Part shown: one piece after another, positions 1 to 8,738 of the stretch | Numbering within the stretch: position 1 is the stretch's first letter | Layout: the number at the start of each line of letters is the position of its first letter | IMG/VR virus record: IMGVR_UViG_3300028608_000085 | Coordinates: 1 to 23,105 of that record | Source: a virus | Strand: one strand, 5' to 3' | Length of the DNA: 23,105 bases | The notes under the pieces: generated by a model | Seen by the model: only the letters and a program-made list of their open reading frames with translations | What the model was told of the DNA's origin: nothing | Database searches by the model: none | Program-made: the position numbers and the translations under genes

Positions 1-148
1 GGTTGAAGCCTGGGATGCTCAAGGAGTAGCTGGGTATGGAGCCACTGAAGTCGATCACACCCTGCCAGAGCACCTGGTAAGTGAAGCTGTTGGTGTCCAT
101 GGCGAGCTGACCGCTCTCGTTGAAGACGCGCAAACCAAATGAAGCCAT
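1..148 (-). CDS. Phage protein of unknown function downstream of tail tip gene (partial, 3' end outside window)
   Basis: An ATG at 148 opens a minus-strand frame that stays open to the left edge, giving 49 residues that begin MASFGLRVFNESGQLAMDT. It starts 3 bases after the TAA stop of the tail tip gene, so it belongs to the same operon and is probably translationally coupled. The visible part alternates short hydrophobic and polar stretches, as expected for a beta-rich protein, with no transmembrane segment. Its position suggests a tail-tip accessory or adhesin-associated protein, but I recognise no domain. The tight junction and clean reading frame make a real gene likely. The C-terminus cannot be judged. 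Confidence 0.7.
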   Translation of the reverse strand, partial: MASFGLRVFNESGQLAMDTNSFTYQVLWQGVIDFSGSIPSYSLSIPGFN

Positions 149-151
149 GAA

Positions 152-3100
152 TTACCCCAGGTAGCCGAGACGAACGCGCAACACACCATTGACGTCGTAG
201 ACCGAGACGTTCAGCGAATTGATCACCAACCGGCCCTGACCGGGAACGATGCCATTGATTTCGAGCGTTCCGTCTTTGTTGAGAATCCAACCTTGCTGGC
301 CGGGTATGTAGTTGGACGAACTGATGTAATTGCCGATTTTTGCGTTGGTGATGCTGCCATCCATGATGAAAGCCGCATTCATGAAAACCTGACCGCTCTG
401 TACCGCAAACGGCACCGAGATCGCACCGCCGGCGATTGTGTTGACGAGAGCAAACCGATCCGCGCTCACCAGAAACTGGCTTTGGAACACCCCGCCCACG
501 TTCTCGATCCCAAGCCCAATACCTGCCGCGACATATTGCCCATTGGAAGTGACCGACATCTTCACCGACCACATCGTGCGCAGGTTGCCCTCGACATCAG
601 CAAAAGCTTCGGCGGTTTCCTGAATGGCTGAGGTGTTTTCGCCCACAGAGGCCGTCAGCTGGGTGATCGCTGTGGCGGTGGCTTCCTTGTCGGTGGCCAC
701 AACCTGACGGAGATCAGTAACGCTCGCCTCGTTCTCGCCAACCGCAGCCGTCAGCGTGGTGACTTTCTGCGCGGTGGCGAGGTTTTCCGAGGCCCGCACC
801 TTCTCTTCATTCGCGATAGCTGCCGTGCTACTCCAACCCTTCAGCGCATCGGCGAGGTCGCCCTCCCCATCATCATCACGAAAGGATGCGCGCAACGCCT
901 GGAACGCCGTAGCCTGGGCCGTGACCGCACCGTCAAGCTCGGTGATTTCAGTGGTATGGGTGGCCACCTGCTCAGCCAGGCCGTTGGCCGTTTCGAGAAG
1001 GTCGCCCACATCTGCCCAGTACAAAGGATCAGGTGGCGGCGTGTCGACCGGTACCGGCTGCAAAGCTTGGTAAATCTGGCCGTTGTCGACGACCATTTGT
1101 CCCTTCAAGTAGACCTGCTCGGGGTCATATCCTTCTAGACCGTCGAGCGAATCGATTTGATCCTGTAGGTCAGGGATCTTGCCGATTTCCTCTGCCAGGT
1201 CATCGCCCAGCTCGGTCTTGGTGATTTTCCCCGCTAATGCTGCCAGGTAGGCACTTACGTCATTCGACGTCTGAGCCGGCACCCAGAGAAAATCGCTCTT
1301 GCCATAGGCATTCGAAGATCGGACAAAATAGTAATAGTTCGTCCAGAAGCCAAGGCCGGTGTGGGTGAAGGACAACCCCTGCCCCAGGTACACAGCATCC
1401 TCTGCGGTTGCATTGGGCTGCGTACTGAAGAAGTACTCGTAGGTGCCGCCGTTCAAGCCATTCTGAGCATTGCCCGGGATCAGCACGATGTTGTCGATCG
1501 AGGACTGAACTACGCAGGACTCAGGGATTGGCGGGCCATTAATGCTGACCGTAATCGTCGCTTCGCCCGAGCGCGCCATAGGCCCAACCGCTGCCACGCT
1601 CATCGTGTAGTTGCCCGATGGCAAACCGCTGATCGCGCACTCCGTCGACGTGGCAGGAACGTTGTGCGACTGAATGGCAGTAGCACCCTGCCGAACGATG
1701 AGGATGTATTCCTTGACGATGCCTGCTGGGGGAAGCCATGACAGCACACCCTGAGCACCTTCGGCAGTCGTGTCTTGCGTCCAGGTCAGCGCAGTTGGTG
1801 TACCCAGCCCGCCAGCCGGCAAGTTGATAAAGCCAATGGGGTTGTACGGTTGGCCAACGGCGTCATCAAAGATCGCTGCCTCGTACTGTTTGACCTGGAC
1901 AACGCAGCCTTCGCGATCGCCCATCGACCAATCGGAAACGATGAACTCGCCGAGGATGCTCAGGGACGGCAGGTTGACGCGCACCACTCGGCCTGGCCGA
2001 CAGTTGTAGCCACCGAAGTGCATCGGAATGCTGATCGCACCACCAGCCCGCCGACGACGCAGCTCCATGTTCGCCAGGCGCTGGGCCTGGTATGGATCCG
2101 TGACGTAGGAATACGTGAGCGTTTCCGCCGCCTCCCCGCCATCCGCAACGATCCACTCAGAAACACTGACCTCGGGATAGTCGGTCTCTGTCCAGGATTG
2201 CGATGGATCAATGAAGGTGCCGCGAACGGTATTGATCGCTGAATCATTGGTCGGCTCGGTGCTGCCAGTGACGGTGCCGATCACCATGTCTTCCGTGATC
2301 TCGAAGTCATACGGGCCGTAGTAGGCGCCTGCCTGGAGCATCCAGCGACCGCCAACCCGGATCAGACGACCACCGCAGGCAGCTTCCAGTTTCTGCAGGA
2401 CGCCGGTGCGCTGTTCGTCAGCACCAATCACACACCCCGTCCGGTAACGCTGGCTGACCGAACCATCGGCATTGGTCAGCGCCTCATCGCAGACGTTGGC
2501 CGCGCTGGCAAAGGTCTCAAATACGATCTCGTCATCAGGCACACCGCAGCGTGCACGCAGGAACCAAAGCAGGTGCAGCGCGGTATTGGCGCTGTAAACG
2601 GCACTGCCAGTGCGCGGATCATAGACGTCGTTCCGGCCGCGCACCACGAAACGGGTGTCAGGGATGCCCGACGGGAATTTCTCTGCGCTGTACTGCAGCG
2701 ATACCCGGACAAAGGACAACCCCCGGCCGATCTGGCTGTCCTTCCAGTCCGGGCAGTTTGCTTTCAGGAATGCATTCACCTGAGTCGGGTTGACGATCAG
2801 TTCATAGCTGGCCTGCGCGCCGTAAGAACCGATGTCCTCTTCACCCAAATAGATGTTTTCCAGTGCGGCGATCGGTCCTTCGCACAGCACGTAGACCAGG
2901 TGCAGCCATTCACCATCACCCTGACTCCCAGCCTGCTCCTGCGTCCAAACAAGCACGCCACCGGTTGACACTCGGCCGAGGATGAATCGCACCGGCGCCT
3001 TCGAGGAACGCACGGTTTGCGCTGAGGGTTCGTTATCGCGAAGTGGTGACTTGGTGTTGAGCTTTTCCTGCTGCTCGGCCGCATAAAAAGCCAGCGCCGC

Positions 3101-3190
3101 ACCGGCGACCGCTCCCCATGGCCCACCCTGAGCAAAACCAACGACCGCACCGACGACTACCTGAGCGAGTTTTTTAACGCCGCCACTCAT
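152..3190 (-). CDS. Tail tip / central fibre protein (lambda J-like, host specificity)
   Basis: A 1012-residue protein expected at the distal end of the tail, where it contacts the host receptor. The N-terminus (about 1-35) is a Gly/Ala-rich hydrophobic stretch like that of other tail-tip proteins. Residues about 240-440 resemble the Phage-tail_3 type hub domain. Two fibronectin type III-like segments follow (about 455-550 and 557-640). Residues about 687-735 (YDPEQVYLKGQMVV, then IYQAL and YWADVG) look like a small CBM5/12-type carbohydrate-binding module. A helical, coiled-coil-prone stretch (about 745-865) leads to a DUF1983-like region (about 857-917) and a beta-rich tip. Its ATG overlaps the stop of the NlpC-like gene in an ATGA arrangement. 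Family membership is inferred from order and motifs; the receptor is unknown. Confidence 0.88.
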   Translation of the reverse strand: MSGGVKKLAQVVVGAVVGFAQGGPWGAVAGAALAFYAAEQQEKLNTKSPLRDNEPSAQTVRSSKAPVRFILGRVSTGGVLVWTQEQAGSQGDGEWLHLVYVLCEGPIAALENIYLGEEDIGSYGAQASYELIVNPTQVNAFLKANCPDWKDSQIGRGLSFVRVSLQYSAEKFPSGIPDTRFVVRGRNDVYDPRTGSAVYSANTALHLLWFLRARCGVPDDEIVFETFASAANVCDEALTNADGSVSQRYRTGCVIGADEQRTGVLQKLEAACGGRLIRVGGRWMLQAGAYYGPYDFEITEDMVIGTVTGSTEPTNDSAINTVRGTFIDPSQSWTETDYPEVSVSEWIVADGGEAAETLTYSYVTDPYQAQRLANMELRRRRAGGAISIPMHFGGYNCRPGRVVRVNLPSLSILGEFIVSDWSMGDREGCVVQVKQYEAAIFDDAVGQPYNPIGFINLPAGGLGTPTALTWTQDTTAEGAQGVLSWLPPAGIVKEYILIVRQGATAIQSHNVPATSTECAISGLPSGNYTMSVAAVGPMARSGEATITVSINGPPIPESCVVQSSIDNIVLIPGNAQNGLNGGTYEYFFSTQPNATAEDAVYLGQGLSFTHTGLGFWTNYYYFVRSSNAYGKSDFLWVPAQTSNDVSAYLAALAGKITKTELGDDLAEEIGKIPDLQDQIDSLDGLEGYDPEQVYLKGQMVVDNGQIYQALQPVPVDTPPPDPLYWADVGDLLETANGLAEQVATHTTEITELDGAVTAQATAFQALRASFRDDDGEGDLADALKGWSSTAAIANEEKVRASENLATAQKVTTLTAAVGENEASVTDLRQVVATDKEATATAITQLTASVGENTSAIQETAEAFADVEGNLRTMWSVKMSVTSNGQYVAAGIGLGIENVGGVFQSQFLVSADRFALVNTIAGGAISVPFAVQSGQVFMNAAFIMDGSITNAKIGNYISSSNYIPGQQGWILNKDGTLEINGIVPGQGRLVINSLNVSVYDVNGVLRVRLGYLG

Positions 3191-3585
3191 TCAACCCTCC
3201 ACGCGGCCAATGGCTCGCATACGACACGAGCAACGCCGTCGTCGGTTGTCGCCCAATAATCACCGGCCCAGAAAACAGCCATGCTTCGGCCGCCTGGCGC
3301 GTCGTACAGCACCACGTCACCGCGCTGAATGAAGGCCAGGGACACCCGTGCAAAGCAGGCATCCCATGCCGCTTCAAGGCTGCCGTGCTGTTTCTTCAGT
3401 TGTCGCTTCGCACCGGTTTCGGTTTTGTACTTACCGCGATAGTGTTCAGCCGGATCGACGCCACACACCGCCACTGTGCAGTCGGCAGCAAACAGGCAGC
3501 AGTCAAATTCGCCCCATGAAAAAGGCCGCTCTTGGGCGGCCTTGATCACGTCGTTCAGACAGGTTGTCCAGTCTCGATAGCGCAT
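3187..3585 (-). CDS. NlpC/P60-like tail assembly protein (DUF6950-type)
   Basis: 132 residues from the ATG at 3585, which lies 2 bases after the stop of the hub gene; a longer in-frame start at 3645 would overlap that gene by about 60 bases and is not favoured. The core reads FSWGEFDCCLFAADC, matching the nucleophile strand-helix of phage NlpC/P60-like proteins, followed by the GKYKTETGA and QRGDVVLYD segments typical of the short DUF6950-type members. A histidine at the usual second catalytic position (region GGRSMAVFW) is not evident, so peptidoglycan hydrolase activity is uncertain. Order hub, NlpC-like, tip protein matches lambda-like and gene-transfer-agent tails, where this protein acts at the tail tip. 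It ends inside the ATG of the tail tip gene. Confidence 0.8.
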   Translation of the reverse strand: MRYRDWTTCLNDVIKAAQERPFSWGEFDCCLFAADCTVAVCGVDPAEHYRGKYKTETGAKRQLKKQHGSLEAAWDACFARVSLAFIQRGDVVLYDAPGGRSMAVFWAGDYWATTDDGVARVVCEPLAAWRVE

Positions 3586-3587
3586 GA

Positions 3588-4190
3588 CTAACTTCCATAA
3601 TTGAATGTCGGAGCGTCCTTCTTCGAACCCCAATAGATGGGCCATTCGGACATTTGAGCAATCGCGTAAAAGAAGCGGTCACCGTCGTGGCGTGCACGGT
3701 GGTTTTCGTCGGTAAATCTTTCGGTACCGGTACGACTCCACTCGGCCATGCGATCAATGACAGGTACCGTGATGCTGTTGCCCTCCTCGCCATTACCCGC
3801 GAAAGAGAACTTGGCGGCATCCATTCGCCCTGAAAACAAAATGTCCGCCGCGTAATTACCCTCTTCGCCGAATACCACAAACATGACTTTGGCCAAGCGA
3901 CCGCGACAACCCCGCACGTTCGTCGCGGAAAGAATGTAGGCATCCAGACCACTGAGAGTCAGTTCGACCGACATCGGTGAGCTGGAGTTATCGCTCTCCT
4001 GTGACTGGCTCACCTGTCCGAAATTACCCACGCCGTCGTAAGTAATGCCATTGATCACCAGCTGGCCCGTGCCGGTGTGCGCGAATACCATGCCGTCGAC
4101 GAAATCGAGCTGCACGGCGTACACGGGCATGAACCTGCCGGTTGCGATTATGTTCACCACGTTTTGGCTGAACGGGAATGAAGATGGCAT
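3588..4190 (-). CDS. Tail hub-type protein (DUF2163-like)
   Basis: 200 residues beginning MPSSFPFSQNVVNIIATGRF. The protein is beta-rich (VYAVQLDFVDGMVFAHTGTG; QLVINGITYDGVG; SVELTLSGLDAYIL), the pattern of DUF2163-type hub proteins that sit between the distal tail protein and the tip fibre. The ATG at 4190 overlaps the stop of the upstream gene by one base (TGATG), indicating translational coupling, and its stop lies 2 bases before the NlpC-like ATG. The order Dit-like, DUF2163-like, NlpC-like, long tip protein is the conserved baseplate cassette of many siphoviruses and gene transfer agents. The C-terminal segment conserved in longer DUF2163 proteins seems shortened here. The exact family is inferred from context and general appearance. 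Confidence 0.7.
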   Translation of the reverse strand: MPSSFPFSQNVVNIIATGRFMPVYAVQLDFVDGMVFAHTGTGQLVINGITYDGVGNFGQVSQSQESDNSSSPMSVELTLSGLDAYILSATNVRGCRGRLAKVMFVVFGEEGNYAADILFSGRMDAAKFSFAGNGEEGNSITVPVIDRMAEWSRTGTERFTDENHRARHDGDRFFYAIAQMSEWPIYWGSKKDAPTFNYGS

Positions 4191-4774
4191 CAGAAAGCCT
4201 CCCTGAACTGAAAACTGCCATTCGCCACGACGGGCTGAATCGTCAGCTGGTTGGTGTCATCGGCACGGCGCATCTCGGAATAAGGGTTCTGATACTCCAC
4301 AGCTGCACCCGCCGCGATGGCACGGCGGATCCGTTTGTTGAGAAAGACCTGAACCCGGCCCTGAGCGCTTGATACGGCATCGCTCACCACCTCGAACATC
4401 TCACCCGCGATGGAAATGTAGTCGCCAAACGAAAAGACCTTTTGACTCGGTGTCACCCCGCCCAGCGTCATATTGGTAGCCTGGGCATTCGCAGTGACGA
4501 CCACCGGCAAGCCAATGTCGTCGGACCTGGTGCGAGTGAACGCCGGGACGTTTACCGTCCCGTACATTCCCTGGAGCTTGCCCAGCAGTGCCGTTATCTC
4601 GCGCTCATCATCATCAAACATGTCGTCGAAGCTGAGCGTGCACGACCAATAGGCACCCGGGTAACCCAAGATCTGCTGGGCATTTGATAGCGTCGACGTG
4701 AAAGCCCGGTTGTTGTAGACCATGCCCCACGTCATTTGCGACGGCCACACCGAAGCCGGCCAAGCGATAGCCAT
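4190..4774 (-). CDS. Distal tail protein-like minor tail protein
   Basis: 194 residues, start ATG 4774 preceded by AGGAG at good spacing. It follows the tape measure gene by 19 bases and overlaps the next gene by one base. The sequence opens with an aromatic-rich segment (WPASVWPSQMTWGMVYNN) and continues as mixed beta-strand with an acidic helix (DDMFDDDEREITALLGKLQG), consistent with proteins that cap the tail tube and anchor the hub. No transmembrane segment or catalytic motif is seen. The assignment rests mainly on position directly after the tape measure, where Dit/minor tail proteins are encoded. Confidence 0.7.
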   Translation of the reverse strand: MAIAWPASVWPSQMTWGMVYNNRAFTSTLSNAQQILGYPGAYWSCTLSFDDMFDDDEREITALLGKLQGMYGTVNVPAFTRTRSDDIGLPVVVTANAQATNMTLGGVTPSQKVFSFGDYISIAGEMFEVVSDAVSSAQGRVQVFLNKRIRRAIAAGAAVEYQNPYSEMRRADDTNQLTIQPVVANGSFQFREAF

Positions 4775-4793
4775 GAACTACTCCTACAGCCGG

Positions 4794-7700
4794 TTACCGG
4801 CGATTGATTAACTGACGGGCCGGGCCGTTTTGCTTAAGGTCCCTGAGCATCATTTGATAGCCGCCTTCAGCACCCCGACGTGCGGCCTCCTGGATACGGG
4901 CAAGAGTGGCTTCGTCCGCGTTACCCTGCACCGAAATGTGCTGCGTGACGCCACCAATCGACCAGGTCTGTGCCGGCTCAGCGGCAGGCGCCCCAGATCC
5001 ACCGATAGCCCGCACCCCAAGCGAACCATCGGCAGCCCGGGTCAGCGGCATGATTGCCTCTGGTCCGGCTTCGGCAAAGATACCGGCGCCCTTTGCGAAG
5101 GCGAATGTCTGCGGCGTGTTGTAAACCCCACCGGAGTAGGACGACAGGCTGGCAGAACTGTAAACACCGCCCTTAGCATTCGGCACCATCGCACCTTCGC
5201 TGAACCCGGTCATTGTTCCAGAGCTACTGCCACCCCCCGTAAAGGCGCCAAAGGCACTACTCAGAAAACCAGCGGCGGCCTGCCGAACCTGAATCCGAAT
5301 CAAGTCCTCGATGATGGAGTTCGCCAGGTCCTTGAATGACAACTTGCCGGTCTTAACAAAGTTGACGATGCCGTCTTCCAGCCCGCTGAAAGCGCTGGTG
5401 AATAGCGCTTGAGTCTGACCAGCAACATCGGCGGCCTGGTCGATGTAGTTTTGCAGCGCGTCCGAAGCACCGTTCGCCCAATTGGACTGCGCGGCATCAA
5501 CTTGGCCGTAATAGTTTTGCTGAGCGAGTAAGCGCTTGCCGAGTTCGTCCTGCAGGACCTTTGTTTCACTGGCATACAACTCAGGCGAAATCTGACCGGT
5601 ATTGCGCTGCTCGTTCAGGTTGGCCACGTCAGCGGCGTATTTCTGCCGAAGGGCCAGGTCCGCGCGCATGCGATCGCGGACCTTATCACCCATGCCGATG
5701 CCGGCCAGTTCCTGGTCGAAACCGTCCTGTGTAGCTTGCGTGCCGGTGGCCTGGGCTGCCTTGAAAGCCGTCAGCTTCAGATCGTCTTCGTTGGCCTTCT
5801 TGATTTTGTTCAGAGCGTCCAGCTCAGCCGCCATGCCGATCAGGCGCTTTTTCTGCGCTTCGGTCAGTTTGCCGAGTTTGCCTTCTTGCAACTCGAAGGA
5901 AAGCTTCGCGACTTCGGTGGCATCCTTCTGCTTGTCGCCGGTGGTGTTGATCAGCTCGATCTGGCGCTTATAGCTTTCTTCGGTTGATTCAAACGCCTTT
6001 AGTTGCTGTTTGGCAGCTGACTGCGACTCGCTGGTGTTCTTTTTTGCAGCCTTGGTCGCAGCCTCGTCTGCGGCCTTTTGCGCGTCCTTGGCGGCGGCTG
6101 CTGAGCGGATCGCAACAATCATTCCTTCGGTGAGGTCGGTGTTCTCGGCAATGAACCTGTTCGCAGCTTCCAGGGCTGTTTTGTCCTGGGCAGCACCCAA
6201 CTGCTTTTGCAGTTGATCCAGGTACTTCTGCCCTTCCTGGGCGGCAGCCGCAATGGCAGCGTTGTTCTTACCTCGTGCCGCAGTATTGGCATCGGTCTCA
6301 CCGGTCAGCTCCGCCAGAGTCTGCCGCTGCTTATCAAGCGTCACCGTGAGGTCGGAAACTTTGATCTGCCCGGTTTCAATGGACTGGGCCATTTCCTCAG
6401 TCACACCCGGAATCTGCCTGACCTGGTCGGCAACCGCCTTCCAATCCACCGCCTGCCCTGTTGCTGAATCGGCAACAGCCTTGTTGACGATATCCATTGC
6501 CGACTGAAATTCAGCAGGCAGTGGAGCGATAGCCCCCAAAAAGCCGGAAGCACCCGCCAGACCAGCGTTGGTTAAACCGGCCTGGAACTCGAATGCAATC
6601 GAGCCGGCAGCAGTGGAAAGATCCTTTTCGGTGTCTGCGATGGAAGCGCGCAATTCGCGCAAGGTGACGGATTGAGTTGCACGATTCAGGTTATTGAAGC
6701 GCTCAGTCAGCTTGTCGAGCGGATCGTTCAAATTTCCCAGCTGCTGCTCGAGCACGCTGGTGTTATTGCGCAGTGTCAGAAAGGCCGTGGCCGCACCGAC
6801 GGCGAGCGCTGCAACGCCAATTGGCCCACCCAAAATACCAAGCAGGCCTGCTCCCGCACGCCCTACTCCGGCCTGTGCGACAGCAACGGCATTGGTAGCT
6901 CGCGCTTCTACCATCCTGGCTTCGGCGAGTTGTAACGAAAGCTGTGTTTGAACGGCGGTACCGCGCGCTGCCACCGCTTCCTTCTGAGCAAGAAAGACTG
7001 AGGTTTGAGCTTTCTGCTGTTCGGCCTGAGCGGCGAGTAGGACGGCTGTCGCCTGGGCCTTGCGCGCAACGACATCTTGATAGGCCGACTTGGCAGCGGT
7101 CACTGCCGAGGCTGCGGCGGTTACGCCATATCGAGACAGTGCGGTAATTGCAGCAAAGATGGCGACGTCGGCCAGCGTCTCGAAGTTCTCACCCAAGACC
7201 CCAAGGCCCTTGGCCAACACGCCCGTAAAATCATTCGATTCGTTCAGGCGTCCGATGTACAAGGTGAACGCATTGGAAAGGTTTTGGACCGCGTCGCGCA
7301 CTGCGACACTCATGCTGTCTGCCAAAATCCCATTTGCCTCAGCGGACTTTTGCAGGCCCTCAGTCAGAACATCGAGGCTGAGTTTGCCTTGAGCGCCAAG
7401 GCTGCGAATTTCCTCTGCTGTCTTACCGGTAGATTTGGCGATGGTGTCAACCACCGTCGGCATGGCCGCGAGTATCGACTGCCAGCCATCAGCCTCAACT
7501 TTCCCAGTCTGCAGCGCCTTTGAGTAGGCATCGATTGCCGAGCTGGCCTTGTCTGCCGTGGCCGAGTTGGTCACCAACAGAAAGCTGAAGCTGTCCATGA
7601 CATCCAGCGCCTGGCCGGTGTCGTAGCCCATCGACTTCAAACTATCAGCCGTTCGGATGTAAAGCTCTTGGGCCTCGCTCAACGGACGATAGGTGCGTTT

Positions 7701-8042
7701 GGCGGTTTCCATCAGGCGCTGTTGAACCTGGTCATACTCGCTGACGCTGCTGGTGGCCATGCCAATGCGGTCGGACATTTGTCCGTAGGAATCTGCCGCC
7801 TCGATGATCTTACCGATGGACGCGGCACCAATGGCCGCTCCAAGAGCGTTTTTGATCAACCCGGCGGCATCCTGCGCACTTTCACCAGCCCGATCAAAAG
7901 CCTCGTCGATGCGGCCCAAACTCTTATCGATCTTGCCTGACGCCTGGGCCACGGTGGAATCCGCTCGGGCCATTTCCTGCCGCAGTTGTGCGGTGGTCGC
8001 CTCAATGCGGACCAGCATCCCCTGAACGTCGGTATCGGCCAT
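4794..8042 (-). CDS. Tail length tape measure protein
   Basis: 1082 residues, the longest gene in the window; start ATG 8042 has GGAG upstream. Residues about 60-280 match the tape-measure N-terminal module (YGQMSDRIGMATSSVSEYDQ, then a QSILAAMPTVVDTIAKSTGK segment). Residues about 315-395 are a long Ala/Gln-rich helix. Residues about 398-424 (GLLGILGGPIGVAALAVGAA) are a likely transmembrane segment used during DNA injection. A charged helical region follows, and the C-terminal part (SFKDLANSIIEDLIRIQVRQ) resembles the lambda tape-measure C-terminal domain. It sits between the tail chaperone/moron block and the distal tail gene. At the usual rule of about 0.15 nm per residue, a tail near 160 nm is expected (inference). 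The gene starts 17 bases after an intrinsic terminator. Confidence 0.93.
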   Translation of the reverse strand: MADTDVQGMLVRIEATTAQLRQEMARADSTVAQASGKIDKSLGRIDEAFDRAGESAQDAAGLIKNALGAAIGAASIGKIIEAADSYGQMSDRIGMATSSVSEYDQVQQRLMETAKRTYRPLSEAQELYIRTADSLKSMGYDTGQALDVMDSFSFLLVTNSATADKASSAIDAYSKALQTGKVEADGWQSILAAMPTVVDTIAKSTGKTAEEIRSLGAQGKLSLDVLTEGLQKSAEANGILADSMSVAVRDAVQNLSNAFTLYIGRLNESNDFTGVLAKGLGVLGENFETLADVAIFAAITALSRYGVTAAASAVTAAKSAYQDVVARKAQATAVLLAAQAEQQKAQTSVFLAQKEAVAARGTAVQTQLSLQLAEARMVEARATNAVAVAQAGVGRAGAGLLGILGGPIGVAALAVGAATAFLTLRNNTSVLEQQLGNLNDPLDKLTERFNNLNRATQSVTLRELRASIADTEKDLSTAAGSIAFEFQAGLTNAGLAGASGFLGAIAPLPAEFQSAMDIVNKAVADSATGQAVDWKAVADQVRQIPGVTEEMAQSIETGQIKVSDLTVTLDKQRQTLAELTGETDANTAARGKNNAAIAAAAQEGQKYLDQLQKQLGAAQDKTALEAANRFIAENTDLTEGMIVAIRSAAAAKDAQKAADEAATKAAKKNTSESQSAAKQQLKAFESTEESYKRQIELINTTGDKQKDATEVAKLSFELQEGKLGKLTEAQKKRLIGMAAELDALNKIKKANEDDLKLTAFKAAQATGTQATQDGFDQELAGIGMGDKVRDRMRADLALRQKYAADVANLNEQRNTGQISPELYASETKVLQDELGKRLLAQQNYYGQVDAAQSNWANGASDALQNYIDQAADVAGQTQALFTSAFSGLEDGIVNFVKTGKLSFKDLANSIIEDLIRIQVRQAAAGFLSSAFGAFTGGGSSSGTMTGFSEGAMVPNAKGGVYSSASLSSYSGGVYNTPQTFAFAKGAGIFAEAGPEAIMPLTRAADGSLGVRAIGGSGAPAAEPAQTWSIGGVTQHISVQGNADEATLARIQEAARRGAEGGYQMMLRDLKQNGPARQLINRR

Positions 8043-8059
8043 GGTTTTCTCCGGGCATG

Positions 8060-8085
8060 AAAAAACCCGCCGAAGCGGGCTTTTT
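8060..8085 (-). terminator. Intrinsic terminator upstream of tape measure gene
   Basis: On the minus strand a 5-bp GC stem, CCCGC-TTCG-GCGGG, is followed by TTTTTT and preceded by AAAAA. The loop is a C(UUCG)G-type stable tetraloop. It closes the lipoprotein/membrane-protein block and lies only 17 bases upstream of the tape measure start, so tail genes downstream need either read-through or antitermination. The A and T flanks make it potentially bidirectional. Confidence 0.85.
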
Positions 8086-8140
8086 GTTCATTTAGAAATC
8101 CACGCCACAACAAGCGTGAAACAGCGTGAATTTAAAAGGT

Positions 8141-8581
8141 TCACGTTGCAAAGAAGGGACTTAAGATCGCGCTTTGGGCGCCCATGAAAAAGACGGCGCA
8201 CATCGCGCCCTCAGCCACCGCCATGACTAGAATCATCCTGACAACTGCTAGTTTATGATTCTTCCGCACTTCAACAAACAGAGCCCAGATCCGTCGCAGC
8301 CCCTGAGTTTGATCTAGAGCATTGGAGGGGGCCGAATCTTTCTTTGAATAGACCGCAAGGGACTCTTCAAGAAACGTTGTCAGGTTCGCCAGAACAGATG
8401 CAAAAAAAACGAACATAAACACTGCATACAATAGCGTTCGCTTTACCCCTTCATAACTGGGATCAAACTTGGTCAAGTCCAATTTACTGCCAGCAATCAA
8501 TGCAAACGCCAAGAACAAAATTTGCGGTGTGAGATTGCGTAGAAAATCCAGAAGAGGCTTGCGTCCATTTCCAAAAAACAT
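8141..8581 (-). CDS. Multi-pass membrane protein, unknown function (probable moron)
   Basis: 146 residues from the ATG at 8581, chosen because AGGA sits 6 bases upstream. The frame stays open to a GTG at 8644 (167 residues, MSADGKADPN start), which has no visible Shine-Dalgarno. Three hydrophobic segments are evident: around QILFLAFALIAG, TLLYAVFMFVFFASVLANL and MILVMAVAEGAMCAVFFM. A charged loop (KKDSAPSNALDQTQGLRRIW) separates the last two. It has no counterpart in the core siphovirus tail module, appears to have lower GC than neighbouring structural genes, and is followed by a terminator. Together with the lipoprotein upstream it looks like inserted cargo. A role at the host envelope, for example superinfection exclusion, is a guess from topology and location. 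Confidence 0.72.
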   Translation of the reverse strand: MFFGNGRKPLLDFLRNLTPQILFLAFALIAGSKLDLTKFDPSYEGVKRTLLYAVFMFVFFASVLANLTTFLEESLAVYSKKDSAPSNALDQTQGLRRIWALFVEVRKNHKLAVVRMILVMAVAEGAMCAVFFMGAQSAILSPFFAT

Positions 8582-8738
8582 GTTGGTTCCTAAGTCGTAC
8601 TGATTGGTTATGAGGTTGGGGTCAGCTTTGCCGTCAGCCGACACGGGATAACGATTGCTTTACGCAGGGATCTAGGGCTTGCGTATATGTATTAGAACGG
8701 AGCCCGTAGACACCCTTTTCAACTGCAGGGCATTTGCC

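Noticed and set aside
8645-8738. Possible promoter for the membrane protein gene (TTGAAA and TAATAC on the minus strand)
   Set aside because: The two boxes are 22 bases apart, too far for a sigma-70 promoter, and no better pairing was found.
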